The notes beneath the pieces are model-generated. The model was not told where the DNA came from and made no database searches. It saw only the letters and a list, made by a program, of their open reading frames with translations. This document shows, one piece after another, positions 43,183-50,854 of a stretch of DNA of 64,000 nt. Source of the DNA: Hymenobacter armeniacus (GTDB lineage: Bacteria; Bacteroidota; Bacteroidia; Cytophagales; Hymenobacteraceae); the NCBI RefSeq assembly GCF_014699055.1, contig NZ_JACXAC010000003.1, positions 682,001 through 746,000 on the forward strand, read 5' to 3'. A program made the position numbers and the translations under genes. Within the stretch, counting starts at the first letter, position 1; each line of letters begins with the position of its first letter.

Positions 43183-43324
43183 CCTCACCCCCTGACCCCC
43201 TCTCCAAAAAAGAGGGGGCACCGGCTCTGCGCTGGTGTTCGCATTTCTAATAAATTCTTACAAGCGTCGTCCACCTGAGACCGGTGCCCCCTCTTTTTTG
43301 GAGAGGGGGTCAGGGGGTGAGGTT
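43181..43324. repeat. 144-bp element with perfect 44-bp inverted arms
   Basis: Arm 43181-43224 (starts AACCTCACCCCCTGACCCCC, ends GGGGGCACCGG) and arm 43281-43324 are exact complements. The loop is 56 bp. The CCCCCTCTCCAAAAAAGAGGGGG core makes a small hairpin within each arm. It is unrelated in sequence to the other repeats in the window. It lies between trpA and the DAHP synthase gene and may stop or slow read-through. Confidence 0.95.
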
Positions 43325-43341
43325 GGCGCCAGAACGACCCC

Positions 43342-44346
43342 ATGATAATTCAACTCGAAAAAAATGCCTCGGTGTCCACCATCACCGAGCACCTGAAGCA
43401 GCAGGGCTACAAAGCCACTGAAGTCACGACCCAGCACGCTCACTACCTGGTGGCCATTGGCAAGAAGGAATTCGACATCCGCACCATCGGCCAGCTGCCG
43501 GGCGTGCGCGACGTGCATCGCGTGAGCGACGACTACAAGCTCGTGAGCCGCAAGTGGCGCGTGAAGCCCACCGTGCTCGACCTCGGAGACGGCGTGACCA
43601 TCGGCGAGGGCGCGCTGGCGCTGTGCGCCGGCCCCTGCAGCATCGAGAGCGAGGCCCAGATGGAAAAGGTGATGGACCACCTCGTAGCCAACGGCGTGCG
43701 CCTGATGCGCGGCGGCGTGTTCAAGCCCCGCTCGTCGCCCTACGCCTTCCGCGGGCTGGGGCTGGAGGGGCTGCGCGATTTCCACCGCATGGCCCGGGCC
43801 CGCGGCCTCAAAATCGTGACCGAGGTAATGCAGGTGTCGCAGGTGGAGGAAATGCACGACTTCGTGGACGTATTCCAGGTTGGCGCGCGCAACACCCAGA
43901 ACTTCAACCTGCTCGATGCCCTGGGCGGCGTCGATAAGCCGGTGCTGCTGAAGCGCGGCATCTCGGGCTCGATTGAGGAGCTGCTGTCCTCGGCCGAATA
44001 CGTGTTTTCGGGCGGCAACGAGAAGTTGATTCTCTGCGAGCGCGGTATCCGCACCTTCGAAACGGCCAGCCGCAATACCCTGGATTTGAACGCAGTGCCC
44101 ATCCTGAAAGCCAAGAGTCACCTGCCCGTGATTGTGGACCCTTCGCACGGCATCGGCATCCGCGAGTACGTGCCCACGATGGCGCTGGCCGGCGTAATGG
44201 CCGGGGCCGACGGCATCGTGTACGAAACCCACGAAACGCCCGAAACTGCTGCTTCGGACGGGGCGCAGACGCTGGATTTCGACGAATCGGCCCGCCTGAT
44301 TCGCAACCTGCGTCGCGTGTACGCGCTGCGCCAGGAGCTGGAATAA
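43342..44346 (+). CDS. aroF: 3-deoxy-7-phosphoheptulonate synthase (DAHP synthase)
   Basis: The protein is 334 aa. It condenses PEP and erythrose 4-phosphate, the entry to the shikimate pathway (EC 2.5.1.54). The N-terminal ~65 residues (MIIQLEKNASVSTITEHLKQQ) are the ferredoxin-like regulatory domain of the Thermotoga/Bacillus (AroA-beta/KDO8PS-like) class. The catalytic part carries CAGPCSIESEAQ (metal Cys), MRGGVFKPRSSPYAFRGLG, QVGARNTQNFNLL and PVIVDPSHGIGIREYV. It lies after trpA, so precursor supply and Trp synthesis are kept together. The gene symbol follows the common name for this class; aroA or aroG would also be used. Confidence 0.95.
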   Translation: MIIQLEKNASVSTITEHLKQQGYKATEVTTQHAHYLVAIGKKEFDIRTIGQLPGVRDVHRVSDDYKLVSRKWRVKPTVLDLGDGVTIGEGALALCAGPCSIESEAQMEKVMDHLVANGVRLMRGGVFKPRSSPYAFRGLGLEGLRDFHRMARARGLKIVTEVMQVSQVEEMHDFVDVFQVGARNTQNFNLLDALGGVDKPVLLKRGISGSIEELLSSAEYVFSGGNEKLILCERGIRTFETASRNTLDLNAVPILKAKSHLPVIVDPSHGIGIREYVPTMALAGVMAGADGIVYETHETPETAASDGAQTLDFDESARLIRNLRRVYALRQELE

Positions 44347-44366
44347 CCAAAAATTAATGTGGGGAA

Positions 44367-44507
44367 ATGCTTGCATTTCCAGAATCGGTTCCTAAATTCG
44401 TCTCACTCATGCGCCACCAATTCGTCAATTGCATTAATACCCTAATGACCGCCCCCAAACAGGGCGGGTACGGGCTGCGATTGGCGCTACCGGAAGACGA
44501 GGCATGA
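44367..44507 (+). CDS. possible 46-aa leader ORF upstream of the phenylalanine hydroxylase gene
   Basis: ATG 44367, stop TGA 44505-44507. The product starts MLAFPESVPKFVSLMRHQFV. An internal ATG at 44409 is the alternative start. A U-tailed terminator follows 26 bp later and phhA starts at 44618. There are Phe codons at residues 4, 11 and 19 but no run of Phe or Tyr, so a classical attenuator is not clear. It could be a true small gene, a leader or chance. Confidence 0.3.
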   Translation: MLAFPESVPKFVSLMRHQFVNCINTLMTAPKQGGYGLRLALPEDEA

Positions 44508-44532
44508 AACCCGATTTTCTCTAGAAACCTTC

Positions 44533-44569
44533 AAAAGCCCGAATCCGCCAGGATATCGGGCTTTTTTTT
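44533..44569 (+). terminator. Rho-independent terminator upstream of phhA
   Basis: AAAAGCCCGA / TCGGGCTTTT with a 13-nt loop, then an eight-T run. It is 187 bp beyond the DAHP synthase stop and 48 bp before phhA. It either ends the aro transcript or acts as an attenuator for phhA. Confidence 0.85.
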
Positions 44570-44617
44570 CGCCTAACAGTCTCGCCTGTTACCACTGCTT
44601 ACCCTAATCGTTTAGCT

Positions 44618-45334
44618 ATGTTTACCAACCCGAATGCCGCCACCGCCAGCCAAGACCAGCTCATCTGGAAAATGCTGTTTGACCGCCAGACCGCCTTGTT
44701 GCACCGTCGCGCCGTGCCGGTGTTTTGGGACAACTTGGCCCGGCTGGGCTACCGGCGGGAAATCATCCCCGATATCCGGGAGCTGAGCGCCACGGTGTTT
44801 GAGGAAACCGGCTGGCAGCTGGCCCCGGTGGGCCGCCCGTTTGAGCCGGCTGCGTTTTTCGCCCTGCTGGCCGAGCGCAAGTTTCCGGTGGTGACGCGCA
44901 TCCGGCCGATGTACGCCTTCGACTTCAGCCCCGAGCCGGACTTGTTCCACGACTTGTTCGGGCACGTGCCCATGCTGCTCGAGGAGGGCTTGGCCAACTT
45001 CCTGCACGAGCTCGGGCAGGCCTACGTGGCCCAGCCCGAGGGCTCGCCGGCCCGCGAGCAGCTGTGGGCGCTCTACTTCTTCACGGCCGAGTTTGGCATG
45101 GTGCAGCACGACGGGCGGCCCATGCTCTACGGGGCGGGCCTGCTGTCGTCGGCCGGCGAAATCCACCATTGCGTGAACGAGCTGACGCCGCGCCCGGCCT
45201 TCGACCTGGCCACCGTGCTGCGCACGCCCGTCACCGGTGCCCGCTACCAGAACCAGTACTTCATGCTGCCCGCCTGGGAGCAGCTCTCCGAGTGCGTGGA
45301 GGAGCTGGCTGGCATTCTGGCCACGGGCCGCTAG
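44618..45334 (+). CDS. phhA: phenylalanine 4-monooxygenase
   Basis: The protein is 238 aa, the short bacterial form without an ACT domain. It is a non-heme iron, tetrahydropterin-dependent hydroxylase that converts Phe to Tyr (EC 1.14.16.1). Iron ligands are His111 and His116 in DLFHDLFGHVPMLL and Glu158 in FFTAEFGM. GYRREIIPDIRELS and SSAGEIHHCV are other family motifs. It is next to the Trp/aromatic cluster, so it may balance Phe and Tyr, or serve Phe breakdown. Annotation as tryptophan or tyrosine hydroxylase is less likely in bacteria. Confidence 0.93.
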   Translation: MFTNPNAATASQDQLIWKMLFDRQTALLHRRAVPVFWDNLARLGYRREIIPDIRELSATVFEETGWQLAPVGRPFEPAAFFALLAERKFPVVTRIRPMYAFDFSPEPDLFHDLFGHVPMLLEEGLANFLHELGQAYVAQPEGSPAREQLWALYFFTAEFGMVQHDGRPMLYGAGLLSSAGEIHHCVNELTPRPAFDLATVLRTPVTGARYQNQYFMLPAWEQLSECVEELAGILATGR

Positions 45335-45358
45335 GCTGCCGGCCGGTACTGACCGGCA

Positions 45359-45398
45359 ATGCCGCCCCGGTTCAGCTAGCGTTGCGCCGGGGCGGCAT
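45359..45398 (+). terminator. 3' hairpin after phhA
   Basis: ATGCCGCCCCGG / CCGGGGCGGCAT is a 12-bp perfect stem with a 16-nt loop, 24 bp past the stop. It has no long U-run. Confidence 0.6.
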
Positions 45399-45465
45399 CG
45401 GCTTATTTGCGCTTGGTAATGGCCGCCGTAGCCAAATCCAAGGGCCTGTGTACTAGCTTCGCGGC

Positions 45466-46806
45466 ATGCTGTTTCAATTTGGGTCGCATAGCGGGTTGCT
45501 GCTGCCTTTTGTGTTGTGGGGGCTGGTGCTGGCGGGGCATTTGCTGCTGAAGGCCCTGCGCGTTGGTGCCTTGCCCGATGGGCTGCTGGCCCTGCTGCTC
45601 CTGCTAAACGTGCTGCCCGTGGCGCAGTGGATGCTGGGCTACGCCGGCTGGTACGACAGCCACGACGGCTACTCCACCGCCATGTTCTACGTGCCCTGGC
45701 AGCCCTGGGTGCTGTGGGGGCCGGCGTTTTACCTGTACTTCCGCAGCCTCACCAACCAGGAGTTTACGTTACGCAGGCACTGGCGGCACTTGTTGCCGGG
45801 ACTGATACTTGTGGGGCTCTACGCCGCAGCGGCCCTTTACGATTTGGTCTGGAGCCGCGCACTGCACGGGCAGGCATTGCCTTACCACTACGGCACCAAG
45901 GGCGCAGCCGTCAACTTTCTCGACTTTCTGGGTGCGCCCGCCAACTGGCTGGGCTACGGGCTGATGCTGGGCTACGGGCTGGCCACGCTGCGGCTCTTCC
46001 GCCGCTACCGCCGCTACCTCGACGACAACTTCTCCGATACGGCCCGGCTGCGGTTTCGGGGGTTGCGCGATTTGCTGGTGGTAGCCCTGTTGGGCCTGGT
46101 GCTGTGGCTAAGCTTCGAAGTAGTGAACCGGGCCATTGGCCCGCTGGATTACGGCGGCTACTGGTACGCCTACTTCGCCAACGGCGCCCTCATCTATTAC
46201 TTAAGCATCGTGGGCTTGCAGGCGAATTTTGCCGCCGTCACGCCCCTCCGCTTCGAGCCCGAAATCGAAGATTCAGCCGCTATGCCCCAGGTTATCACGC
46301 CAGAGGTGCCCACTTTGGAGCCACGCCTGGGTGAGGCCTCGAGTAGCCCCAACTCGTATCTGGATGCCGCCCGCCCGGTAGCCCTCGCCCCCGAAGCTTC
46401 GGTGGTGGCACCTGTAGCGTCGGATGCTGCTCTGCCCGGCCCGCCACCGGCGGCCTTGGCCCCCGAGCTGCACCCGTGGCGCGACAAGCTGCTGGCCCTG
46501 ATGACCGACGAGCAGCCTTGGCTGGAACCGGAGCTGACCCTGGCCGAGCTGGCCCACCGCCTCCGCACCAATACTTCCCTGCTCTCGCACGTCATCAACA
46601 CCGGCTGCGGGCAGAATTTCAACGACTTTGTGAACAGCTACCGCGTGGCCGAGGCCGAGCGCAAGCTGCAAGACCCACGCCTGGCGCATTACTCGCTGGT
46701 AGGCATTGCGTTAGAGTCGGGCTTCAACTCGAAATCCACGTTCAACCGCGTGTTCAAGAAGCTGACGGGGCGCACGCCGGGAGAAGTTGCGCGTCCCAAA
46801 TCGTAA
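45466..46806 (+). CDS. AraC-family transcription regulator with membrane-spanning N-terminal half
   Basis: The protein is 446 aa. The first ~250 residues hold about seven hydrophobic helices (LLLPFVLWGLVLAGHLLLKAL, LLPGLILVGLYAAAALYDLV and others), a membrane sensor. A variable Ala/Pro-rich linker spans about 265-330. The C-terminal ~105 residues are an AraC-type double helix-turn-helix (LTLAELAHRLRTNTSLLSHV; YSLVGIALESGFNSKSTFNRVFKK; LTGRTPGE). This layout is common in Bacteroidota for membrane-bound one-component regulators. The signal and targets are unknown; no obvious target lies next to it. Confidence 0.9.
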   Translation: MLFQFGSHSGLLLPFVLWGLVLAGHLLLKALRVGALPDGLLALLLLLNVLPVAQWMLGYAGWYDSHDGYSTAMFYVPWQPWVLWGPAFYLYFRSLTNQEFTLRRHWRHLLPGLILVGLYAAAALYDLVWSRALHGQALPYHYGTKGAAVNFLDFLGAPANWLGYGLMLGYGLATLRLFRRYRRYLDDNFSDTARLRFRGLRDLLVVALLGLVLWLSFEVVNRAIGPLDYGGYWYAYFANGALIYYLSIVGLQANFAAVTPLRFEPEIEDSAAMPQVITPEVPTLEPRLGEASSSPNSYLDAARPVALAPEASVVAPVASDAALPGPPPAALAPELHPWRDKLLALMTDEQPWLEPELTLAELAHRLRTNTSLLSHVINTGCGQNFNDFVNSYRVAEAERKLQDPRLAHYSLVGIALESGFNSKSTFNRVFKKLTGRTPGEVARPKS

Positions 46807-46892
46807 GCCGGTAGGGCCCAAGCCATAAGTTGAAGCGCGGGCCGCCTGGTGAAGAAAGACCTTTGGGTGTCAATTCACTAACCGCACTTCTC

Positions 46893-47309
46893 ATGAAAAA
46901 GCTGTTTAGACTGCTGGCAGGCCAACGAGCCGGGCTGGTGGGTTTCGTTGCCATTGGGCTGCTGCCGCTGCTGGCCCTCGCGGGCACCATTCACTCGCAC
47001 CTGCTCATTGAGGCGGGCAAGCAATTCATTCTGGGCGGTGGGCAGCCCGGCGCTTTTCGCGTGTCGGCGCACAACGTGGGGCCGGTACCCGTCGAGATTC
47101 GGGAGCGGCCGCGGGGCGGCGGCATTTTTGGCAAAACCACGCTGGTTCCGGGGCAGCGCGGCGTGCTCCGGTTTGCCGAGGGCTCCACGGCCGTGCTGCT
47201 CAACCCCAGTTCCAAGCAAGCCGTGCTCGACCTCACCGTTACGGGCGATACCAAGCAGCTGGCCATGACCTACGAGCCGGTTTCCGCCACGGGGGCAGCG
47301 GTGAAATAG
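46893..47309 (+). CDS. small membrane or exported hypothetical protein
   Basis: The protein is 138 aa. The N-terminal hydrophobic helix (GLVGFVAIGLLPLLALAG) is a signal peptide or anchor. The rest is a small beta-rich domain (FRVSAHNVGPVPVEIRERP, TTLVPGQRGVLRFAEG). The strand pattern suggests an Ig-like or beta-sandwich fold. ATG 46893 begins the signal helix; the frame is open upstream but offers nothing better. No family recognised. Confidence 0.65.
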   Translation: MKKLFRLLAGQRAGLVGFVAIGLLPLLALAGTIHSHLLIEAGKQFILGGGQPGAFRVSAHNVGPVPVEIRERPRGGGIFGKTTLVPGQRGVLRFAEGSTAVLLNPSSKQAVLDLTVTGDTKQLAMTYEPVSATGAAVK

Positions 47310-47325
47310 CCCCGGCAATGCGCCG

Positions 47326-47796
47326 TTAGTACCCCCAGCCCAGGCGGCGGTACACAAAATGCAGCAGCCACAGCGGCCCAATGAGCAGAAACTGCAGGTC
47401 CTTGAGGAAGCTGGGTTTCTTGCCTTCCACCTTGTGGCCCCAAAACTGGCCTACCCACGCCAATGCGAAGATGATGAGGCAGATGCCCCACAGCGGCAGC
47501 AACGCCGCGCCTGCCACCACGCGCAGGGCCAGCGCCATGGCCACCCATACCAGCACCATGCCCAGGGCCAGGCGCCCGCTCAGCCGCACGTAATACACGA
47601 GGGCCAGCGCCATCACCAGCGTGCCCCAGTTCAGCCAGGGGCTGATTTGCTGCACGGCGGCCGGCACCGGCACCGACCACAGCAGGCCGAGGAGTGAGAA
47701 CATAATCAGCGGCACGCACACCCAGTGCACCAACTTGTTGGTGGGGTTCTGATGGCTTTCGCCGTATTCGGAGAGGAGGGAAGCAAGCGGGGCCAT
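47326..47796 (-). CDS. DUF962 / Mpo1-like membrane protein
   Basis: The protein is 156 aa. It has the marks of the Mpo1-like (DUF962, YGL010w) family: SLLSEYGESHQNPTNKLVHWVCVPLI at the N-terminus (a His pair), about five helices, and a later FALAWVGQFWGHKVEGKKPSF with a second His. Yeast Mpo1 is an iron-dependent dioxygenase that alpha-oxidises 2-hydroxy fatty acids. A similar lipid role here is plausible but untested. The start is ATG 47796; the frame is open to 47877 but that part overlaps the adjacent terminator. Confidence 0.85.
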   Translation of the reverse strand: MAPLASLLSEYGESHQNPTNKLVHWVCVPLIMFSLLGLLWSVPVPAAVQQISPWLNWGTLVMALALVYYVRLSGRLALGMVLVWVAMALALRVVAGAALLPLWGICLIIFALAWVGQFWGHKVEGKKPSFLKDLQFLLIGPLWLLHFVYRRLGWGY

Positions 47797-47837
47797 GATG
47801 GTGGGAATTTGCGTAGCGGAGTGTGTACCAAAGTAGC

Positions 47838-47870
47838 AAAAAAAGCGCCTTCCCATGTGGGAAGGCGCTT
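47838..47870 (-). terminator. terminator of the dienelactone hydrolase gene
   Basis: AAGCGCCTTCCC / GGGAAGGCGCTT is a 12-bp perfect stem with loop ATGT. The minus strand runs into T7. Confidence 0.9.
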
Positions 47871-47923
47871 GTAGCACGGGGTAGAGGCGCGAAGTGTCGC
47901 GTTTTTACGGCAGGGCTAAACCC

Positions 47924-48802
47924 TTACGCTTTCGACTTGAAGCGGCCGCGCAGGTAGGCCAGCGCGTGGGCGTGGGCTTTGGCGGCGTCGTCTTTCTTGT
48001 ATTTGGGGTTCGACGGGTTGGCGAAGGCGTGGTCGGCGTCGTAGCTTTCGATGGTGACGCTTTTGCCGGCGGACGTCATGTCCTTTTTAAACTGGGCCAC
48101 CACCTCGGGATTAATCCACTTGTCCTGACTGGCGAAGATGCCCAGCACGTCGGAATTCAGGGTTTTGAGCTTGGCCACGTCCTTCTCGGGCATGCCGTAA
48201 TACATCACGCAGCCCACCGTCTGCTTGCCGCCGAGCAGGGCTTCCTGCAGGCTCCAGCCGCCGCCGAAGCACCAGCCGATGCTGGCAAATTGCGCCTTGG
48301 GACCGGCGTAGGCCTGCGCCCCTTTGAGGATGGCCACGGCGCGCTCGGTTTTCACCTCGCCCATGTACTTGCCGGCATCTTCGGGGGTGGTGGCAATTTT
48401 GCCATCGTAAAGGTCGACGGCGATGACGTTGACGTCGGGCATCTCGGCGGCGAAGGTGGCGGCTTCCTTCTTGATGTAGTCGTTCAGGCCCCACCATTCG
48501 TGAATCACGAACAGGTACTTGTTGCTGGCCTTGGCGCTCTTGATTTCGAAGCCCTTGCCGGTGCTGCCATCGGGGGTTTTGAAAGTGATTTCTTTGCCCG
48601 TGCCCTCGTACACGAAGGGCAGGGGCGCGTCGTGGCCGCCCGAAAAATCTTTGTTGGTGGCCAGCATGGCAAAAGCCTCGGTGGCCGAAGCCGAGAGGTT
48701 GGCGGCCGGGCGGGCGCAGCAGCTGGCCATCTGTTGGGCCGAAGCCGAGAACGAGAGGCTGAGCAGGGCCGCGCCCAGCGTGAGTAGCTTTTTAGTGAAC
48801 AT
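47924..48802 (-). CDS. exported dienelactone hydrolase-family protein
   Basis: The protein is 292 aa. The signal peptide is MFTKKLLTLGAALLSLSFSASAQ. Alpha/beta hydrolase motifs are FVIHEWWGLNDYIKKEAATFA (oxyanion Glu region), the Cys nucleophile in SIGWCFGGGWSLQEAL, Asp in IFASQDKWINPE and His in DADHAFANPSN. The Cys-Asp-His triad is that of dienelactone hydrolases. A periplasmic copy in Bacteroidota probably has another ester substrate. The ATG at 48802 was chosen because it begins the signal peptide. Confidence 0.88.
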   Translation of the reverse strand: MFTKKLLTLGAALLSLSFSASAQQMASCCARPAANLSASATEAFAMLATNKDFSGGHDAPLPFVYEGTGKEITFKTPDGSTGKGFEIKSAKASNKYLFVIHEWWGLNDYIKKEAATFAAEMPDVNVIAVDLYDGKIATTPEDAGKYMGEVKTERAVAILKGAQAYAGPKAQFASIGWCFGGGWSLQEALLGGKQTVGCVMYYGMPEKDVAKLKTLNSDVLGIFASQDKWINPEVVAQFKKDMTSAGKSVTIESYDADHAFANPSNPKYKKDDAAKAHAHALAYLRGRFKSKA

Positions 48803-48843
48803 TGGGTTGGGTAAGAATGAAAGCAAATGAGCAAGCGCAACAG

Positions 48844-49389
48844 CTAATCCGGCAAAACTTCCCGCGCAAGGTGGCGAAGTTTTGGCAGCTCGCGCGCCGC
48901 CCGGCTCTGCAGCGCCGCCGACGTGCTGGTGCTCAAGGCGTTTTCGACGGCCAATACCACTTCGGCAGCCAACTCGGGGTAGGGGCCGGCCAGCCGGGCA
49001 GCCGCCGTGAGGGCGTAGGCCCGAATGGCCACCGGTTCGCGCGGTGCCCGCAGCAACCTCAGGCACGTGTCGAAAGCCAGGGCTTGCCATTCCTCGGGCA
49101 CGGGCACAACTTGCAGCACCCGCACCACCGCCCGCCGCACGGCCGGGTGTTGGTCGGGGCTGGGTTGGGCAGCGGCCAGCAGGCCGGGCAAATGCGGCAC
49201 CAGCCACTTCGGCCGGCGCTCGCCCACCCAGCCCAGTACATCGGCGGCCAGCTGGCGCTCCCGCTCCGCGCCGTACCAGAACAGTTGCAGCAGCTCAGCC
49301 AAGGCGGTAGGGTGGGCACTGGCGTAGTCGGCCAGCCGTTGGGTCTGGCGCGCCGAGTGTTCCCGCAGCAGCTCGGTTCGGAGGTTCAT
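48844..49389 (-). CDS. HEAT-like helical repeat protein
   Basis: The protein is 181 aa, almost all alpha-helical and Ala/Leu-rich with no signal. Repeated helix pairs such as LAADVLGWVGERRPKWLVPHL and AVRRAVVRVLQVVPVPEEW are like HEAT or DNA-alkylation-repeat solenoids. It is probably a protein-binding scaffold. It lies between a repeat and the dienelactone hydrolase gene; no functional link is clear. Confidence 0.7.
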   Translation of the reverse strand: MNLRTELLREHSARQTQRLADYASAHPTALAELLQLFWYGAERERQLAADVLGWVGERRPKWLVPHLPGLLAAAQPSPDQHPAVRRAVVRVLQVVPVPEEWQALAFDTCLRLLRAPREPVAIRAYALTAAARLAGPYPELAAEVVLAVENALSTSTSAALQSRAARELPKLRHLAREVLPD

Positions 49390-49396
49390 TGCCGAA

Positions 49397-49466
49397 ATGT
49401 AGCACGTACGTCGGCTTGTGCCCGAATGGTCATTCGGACGGGCACAAGCCGACGTACGTGCTACAT
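49397..49466. repeat. 70-bp element with perfect 28-bp inverted arms
   Basis: ATGTAGCACGTACGTCGGCT... (49397-49424) and its exact complement (49439-49466), with a 14-bp loop. Each arm contains a smaller palindrome, ACGTACGT. The right arm runs over the stop codon of the AarF gene (TAG on the minus strand at 49461-49463), so the repeat supplies that gene's stop. Confidence 0.92.
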
Positions 49467-50765
49467 CATGCCCGTTTTGACCGCCGCGCCCAGCTCCGTG
49501 AGCAGCGCAAATAGGCCCACGTAGGTGCGGTTCAGGTAGATGAAGTGTTCGGAGCCGCGGGGCTCGCGCTGCTTGCGCAGTTCGGGGTCAGCCATGAGGT
49601 CGTCGCCGAGGGCGTAAAGGGCGGCCATGTAGGCCGGGTCACCGAAATCGAAAGTGGGCTGACGGAAGGGGCGGCCCACCAGCTCTAGTGATACCTGCAG
49701 GGTGCGCAAGTAAAGGGCGCGCATGGCCGGGGCATCGGTGGGGCGCAGCACGCCGGCGTGGGTGAGCAGCTCGGCCAGGCGGGCTTCGTCGGCAATGGTT
49801 TCGGGGGCCAGCAGGGCAGTGAACAGCTGGTACACGTCCTGCGGCACGTCCTTCACGCAGCCGAAATCGAGCACGCCGAGGGTGCCGCCGTGGTCGGCGC
49901 GCATGAGGAAGTTGCCGGGGTGCGGGTCGGCGTGCAGGCGATGCAGGGTGTTGAACTGGAACTGGTAGAAGTCCCACAGCGCCTGGCCGATTTGGTTGCG
50001 CACTTCCTGGCTGGGGTTGGTGGCCAGAAATTCTTTCAGGTGCTGGCCGGGCAGCCAGTCCATGGTGAGAATGCGGGCCGTAGAAAACTCGGGGTAGTAG
50101 GCCGGAAACTCCAAATGCTGCAGCCCCTGGCACTCGGCCGCGATTTCCTGGCCGCGCCGCAGTTCCAGCTTATAATCGGTTTCCTCCAGCAGCCGGGTCT
50201 CGACCTCCTCCAGATAAGGCCGCACCTGCGCTTCGTTCAGCCCCATGATGCGCAGGGCAATGGGCTTCACCAGGCGGATATCCGACTTGATGCTGTCGGC
50301 CACGCCGGGGTATTGCACCTTCACGGCCAGGGCTTTGCCGTCTTTGCGCGCCAAATGCACCTGCCCGATGCTAGCCGCCTGCCGGGCCTCGGGCTCGAAC
50401 TCGTCGAAGAGCTGAAACGGCGACTTGCCGAAGGCATCCCGGAACGCCTTCACCACCAACGGGCCCGAGAGGGGCGGCGTCGAGTATTGGGCCTGGGCAA
50501 ACTGCTCGGCGTAAGCCGTGGGCAGCATGTTCTTCTCCATGGCCAGCATTTGGGCCACTTTCAGCACCGAGCCTTTCATCTCGCTCAGCGTGCCGTAGAG
50601 CTCGGCGGCGTTGGCGGCGTGCAGGTCTTCGGTGGTCGACTCCGCACCCACGGCCTTTTTGGCGTAGTGCTTAATGTAGTTGGTGCCGACGTTGAAGCCG
50701 GTTTTGGCAAAGCGGGCGGCGCGGGCCACCTTGGTGGTCGGCAGGGAGGTTTGGGGTTCGTCCAT
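49461..50765 (-). CDS. AarF/ABC1/UbiB-family atypical kinase
   Basis: The protein is 434 aa, an unusual protein-kinase-like fold. Motifs are the KxGQ-type region (EMKGSVLKVAQMLAMEKN), the Ala-rich loop (ARQAASIGQVHLA), the ATP Lys in ALAVKVQYPGV, the catalytic loop LHADPHPGNFLMRADHG and the DFG in VLDFGCVKDV. Such proteins support ubiquinone or other isoprenoid-lipid metabolism in bacteria. A Bacteroidota bacterium should use menaquinone, so the substrate is open. The adjacent TetR regulator, 89 bp upstream on the same strand, may control it. Confidence 0.9.
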   Translation of the reverse strand: MDEPQTSLPTTKVARAARFAKTGFNVGTNYIKHYAKKAVGAESTTEDLHAANAAELYGTLSEMKGSVLKVAQMLAMEKNMLPTAYAEQFAQAQYSTPPLSGPLVVKAFRDAFGKSPFQLFDEFEPEARQAASIGQVHLARKDGKALAVKVQYPGVADSIKSDIRLVKPIALRIMGLNEAQVRPYLEEVETRLLEETDYKLELRRGQEIAAECQGLQHLEFPAYYPEFSTARILTMDWLPGQHLKEFLATNPSQEVRNQIGQALWDFYQFQFNTLHRLHADPHPGNFLMRADHGGTLGVLDFGCVKDVPQDVYQLFTALLAPETIADEARLAELLTHAGVLRPTDAPAMRALYLRTLQVSLELVGRPFRQPTFDFGDPAYMAALYALGDDLMADPELRKQREPRGSEHFIYLNRTYVGLFALLTELGAAVKTGMM

Positions 50766-50769
50766 AAAT

Positions 50770-50850
50770 CAGTGAACAGTGAACAACGAACAGGTAGTCA
50801 GAATTTCATTGAACGGCACTGTTCATTGCTCACTGTTCACTGTTCATTGC
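50770..50850. repeat. imperfect palindromic repeat (about 81 bp)
   Basis: CAGTGAACAGTGAACAACGAAC (50770-50791) faces GTTCATTGCTCACTGTTCACTG (50821-50842); they are mostly complementary, with tandem AGTGAAC sub-units. It lies between aarF-like and tetR-like genes. Confidence 0.7.
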
Positions 50851-50854
50851 AGCG

